Source of the DNA: Puniceicoccales bacterium
GTDB lineage: Bacteria > Verrucomicrobiota > Verrucomicrobiia > Opitutales > JAIRKQ01
DNA: 5,968 nucleotides
Assembly: GCA_031258795.1 (NCBI GenBank)
Contig: JAIRMI010000069.1
Location: 1 to 5,968, forward strand
Direction of reading: 5' to 3'
Of the stretch, positions 5,166-5,968 are shown piece after piece (within the stretch, counting starts at the first letter, position 1; every line of letters begins with the position of its first letter). Below the pieces are notes generated by a model. That model did no database searches, was not told where the DNA came from, and saw nothing but the letters and a program-made list of their open reading frames with translations. Made by a program: the position numbers and the translations under genes.

Positions 5166-5968
5166 ATGTGGCATTTCCCTTTCAAAAAAGTACGCCGCGA
5201 TGACGTTGGCGAACAGTATAAGTATTGGAGAAGGAGAATACTATACTCACTGATGATAGGTTATGCCACTTTTTATCTCGTTCGTCAAAATTTTCAGGTC
5301 GCAACACCAAAGATGTTAGATGAGCTGGGATATACGCGGTCAGAAATGGGGTGGGTATTCTCGGCTTTTGCCATAATATATGGTGTGGGAAAATTTGTTA
5401 GCGGCATGATCTGCGATCGGACCAATGCGCGCTATTTTATGACCATCGGGTTGATCGGTTCGGCACTGTGCAGCCTGCTCATCGGTTTTTCAAACTCGCT
5501 GACAGTGCTTGTCGTATTTTACGCCCTAAATGGAGCTTTTCAGTCCGCTGGATGGCCACCCGTGTCACGGTTGATGACGCAATGGTACTCCCCGGAAGAG
5601 CTGGGCACAAAATGGGGAATTGTCAGCGCATCTCACCAACTCGGTAGCATAATCATATTAATCACCGGAGCTCACCTGTCAGTCCTATTTGGATGGCGCT
5701 CCGTTTTTATTGTGCCTGCAGCCATTGCAATGTTGCTAGCAGTATTTTTATTTGAGCGTTTGCGGGACAGTCCCCAATCCCTTGGGCTACCTACCATTGA
5801 AGAAAAGGAAAATCTAGCCGTTGACGGAAAACAGCATTCCGATGTTGAAGAAATCACTTTCAAGGAGGTTTTATTTGAGCATATTCTGCCCAATAAGGCT
5901 CTTTGGTACGTTTGTATGGCAAATTTTTTTGTGTACGTAATAAGGATGGGCTTTTTCAACTGGGCTCC
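5166..5968 (+). CDS. Organophosphate:phosphate antiporter (MFS, GlpT/UhpT/UhpC type), 3' end outside window
   Basis: First 267 codons of a major facilitator transporter of the OPA family, which swaps sugar phosphates or glycerol 3-phosphate for phosphate across the inner membrane. The frame is open to the edge; the family is usually about 450 residues, so some 40% is missing. A short basic N terminus (KYWRRRILYS) leads into TM1 with YLVRQNF (37-43), whose Arg40 matches the phosphate-binding Arg45 of GlpT. The second binding arginine, GlpT R269, matches Arg260 in FFVYVIRMGFFNW. GlpT His165 matches His157 (SASHQLGS). Other family marks are GWPPVSRLMTQWYSPEE (129-145) and RLRDSPQSLGLPTIEE (198-213), the latter close to UhpC. 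Gln41 stands where GlpT has Lys46. The six N-terminal membrane segments and central loop are present. The ATG has no Shine-Dalgarno; GTG at 5154 is a less likely start. The substrate cannot be fixed from this. Confidence 0.92.
   Translation, partial: MWHFPFKKVRRDDVGEQYKYWRRRILYSLMIGYATFYLVRQNFQVATPKMLDELGYTRSEMGWVFSAFAIIYGVGKFVSGMICDRTNARYFMTIGLIGSALCSLLIGFSNSLTVLVVFYALNGAFQSAGWPPVSRLMTQWYSPEELGTKWGIVSASHQLGSIIILITGAHLSVLFGWRSVFIVPAAIAMLLAVFLFERLRDSPQSLGLPTIEEKENLAVDGKQHSDVEEITFKEVLFEHILPNKALWYVCMANFFVYVIRMGFFNWA

Noticed and set aside
5672..5959. Minus-strand 95-codon frame near the right end
   Set aside because: It is antisense to the transporter, whose conserved residues run through the same bases.

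Overview
The window holds seven protein-coding genes: six on the minus strand (one a two-domain fusion) and one plus-strand gene cut by the right edge. There is no sign of an RNA gene, CRISPR array, insertion sequence or phage. The gene content is that of an AT-leaning chromosome. The L34 sequence (RMATRGGR core), an adenylate-kinase-like family with GAPGSGKGT plus DGFPRT, and a rpmH-rnpA-yidD block joined to an M24 peptidase all remind me of the PVC group, most likely Verrucomicrobiota (Opitutia/Puniceicoccales type). That placement rests on memory of family members, not on a search. The sugar-phosphate antiporter would fit a host-associated or nutrient-scavenging life, but does not prove it.

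Layout, read right to left along the minus strand. A 172-residue protein of unknown family (4493-5011) is followed by a 221-bp AT-rich gap with a tandem TTCGAA-containing repeat and a candidate extended -10 promoter. Then comes glgC, ADP-glucose pyrophosphorylase (3000-4271). It is followed after 46 bp by an adenylate-kinase-like protein with a hydrophobic, signal-like N terminus (2096-2953), probably in the same transcript. After 63 bp come rpmH (1883-2032; 49 residues, ribosomal protein L34) and rnpA (1489-1881), separated by one base. Last is a single frame (132-1562, or a shorter form from 1544 or 1511) that encodes a YidD domain fused to an M24 metallopeptidase and overlaps the rnpA end. 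The leftmost 131 bp hold no gene I can name.

On the plus strand, diverging from the 172-residue gene across a 154-bp AT-rich region, is the first 267 codons of an organophosphate:phosphate antiporter of the GlpT/UhpT/UhpC type (5166 to the edge).

Functionally there are three blocks: translation and membrane-protein biogenesis (L34, RnpA, YidD), glycogen precursor synthesis plus a nucleotide-kinase-like protein, and sugar-phosphate uptake. The most unusual points are the YidD-M24 fusion without any internal AUG, GUG or UUG between the YidD end and the first motif of the peptidase half, and the apparent export or anchoring signal on a nucleotide-kinase fold.
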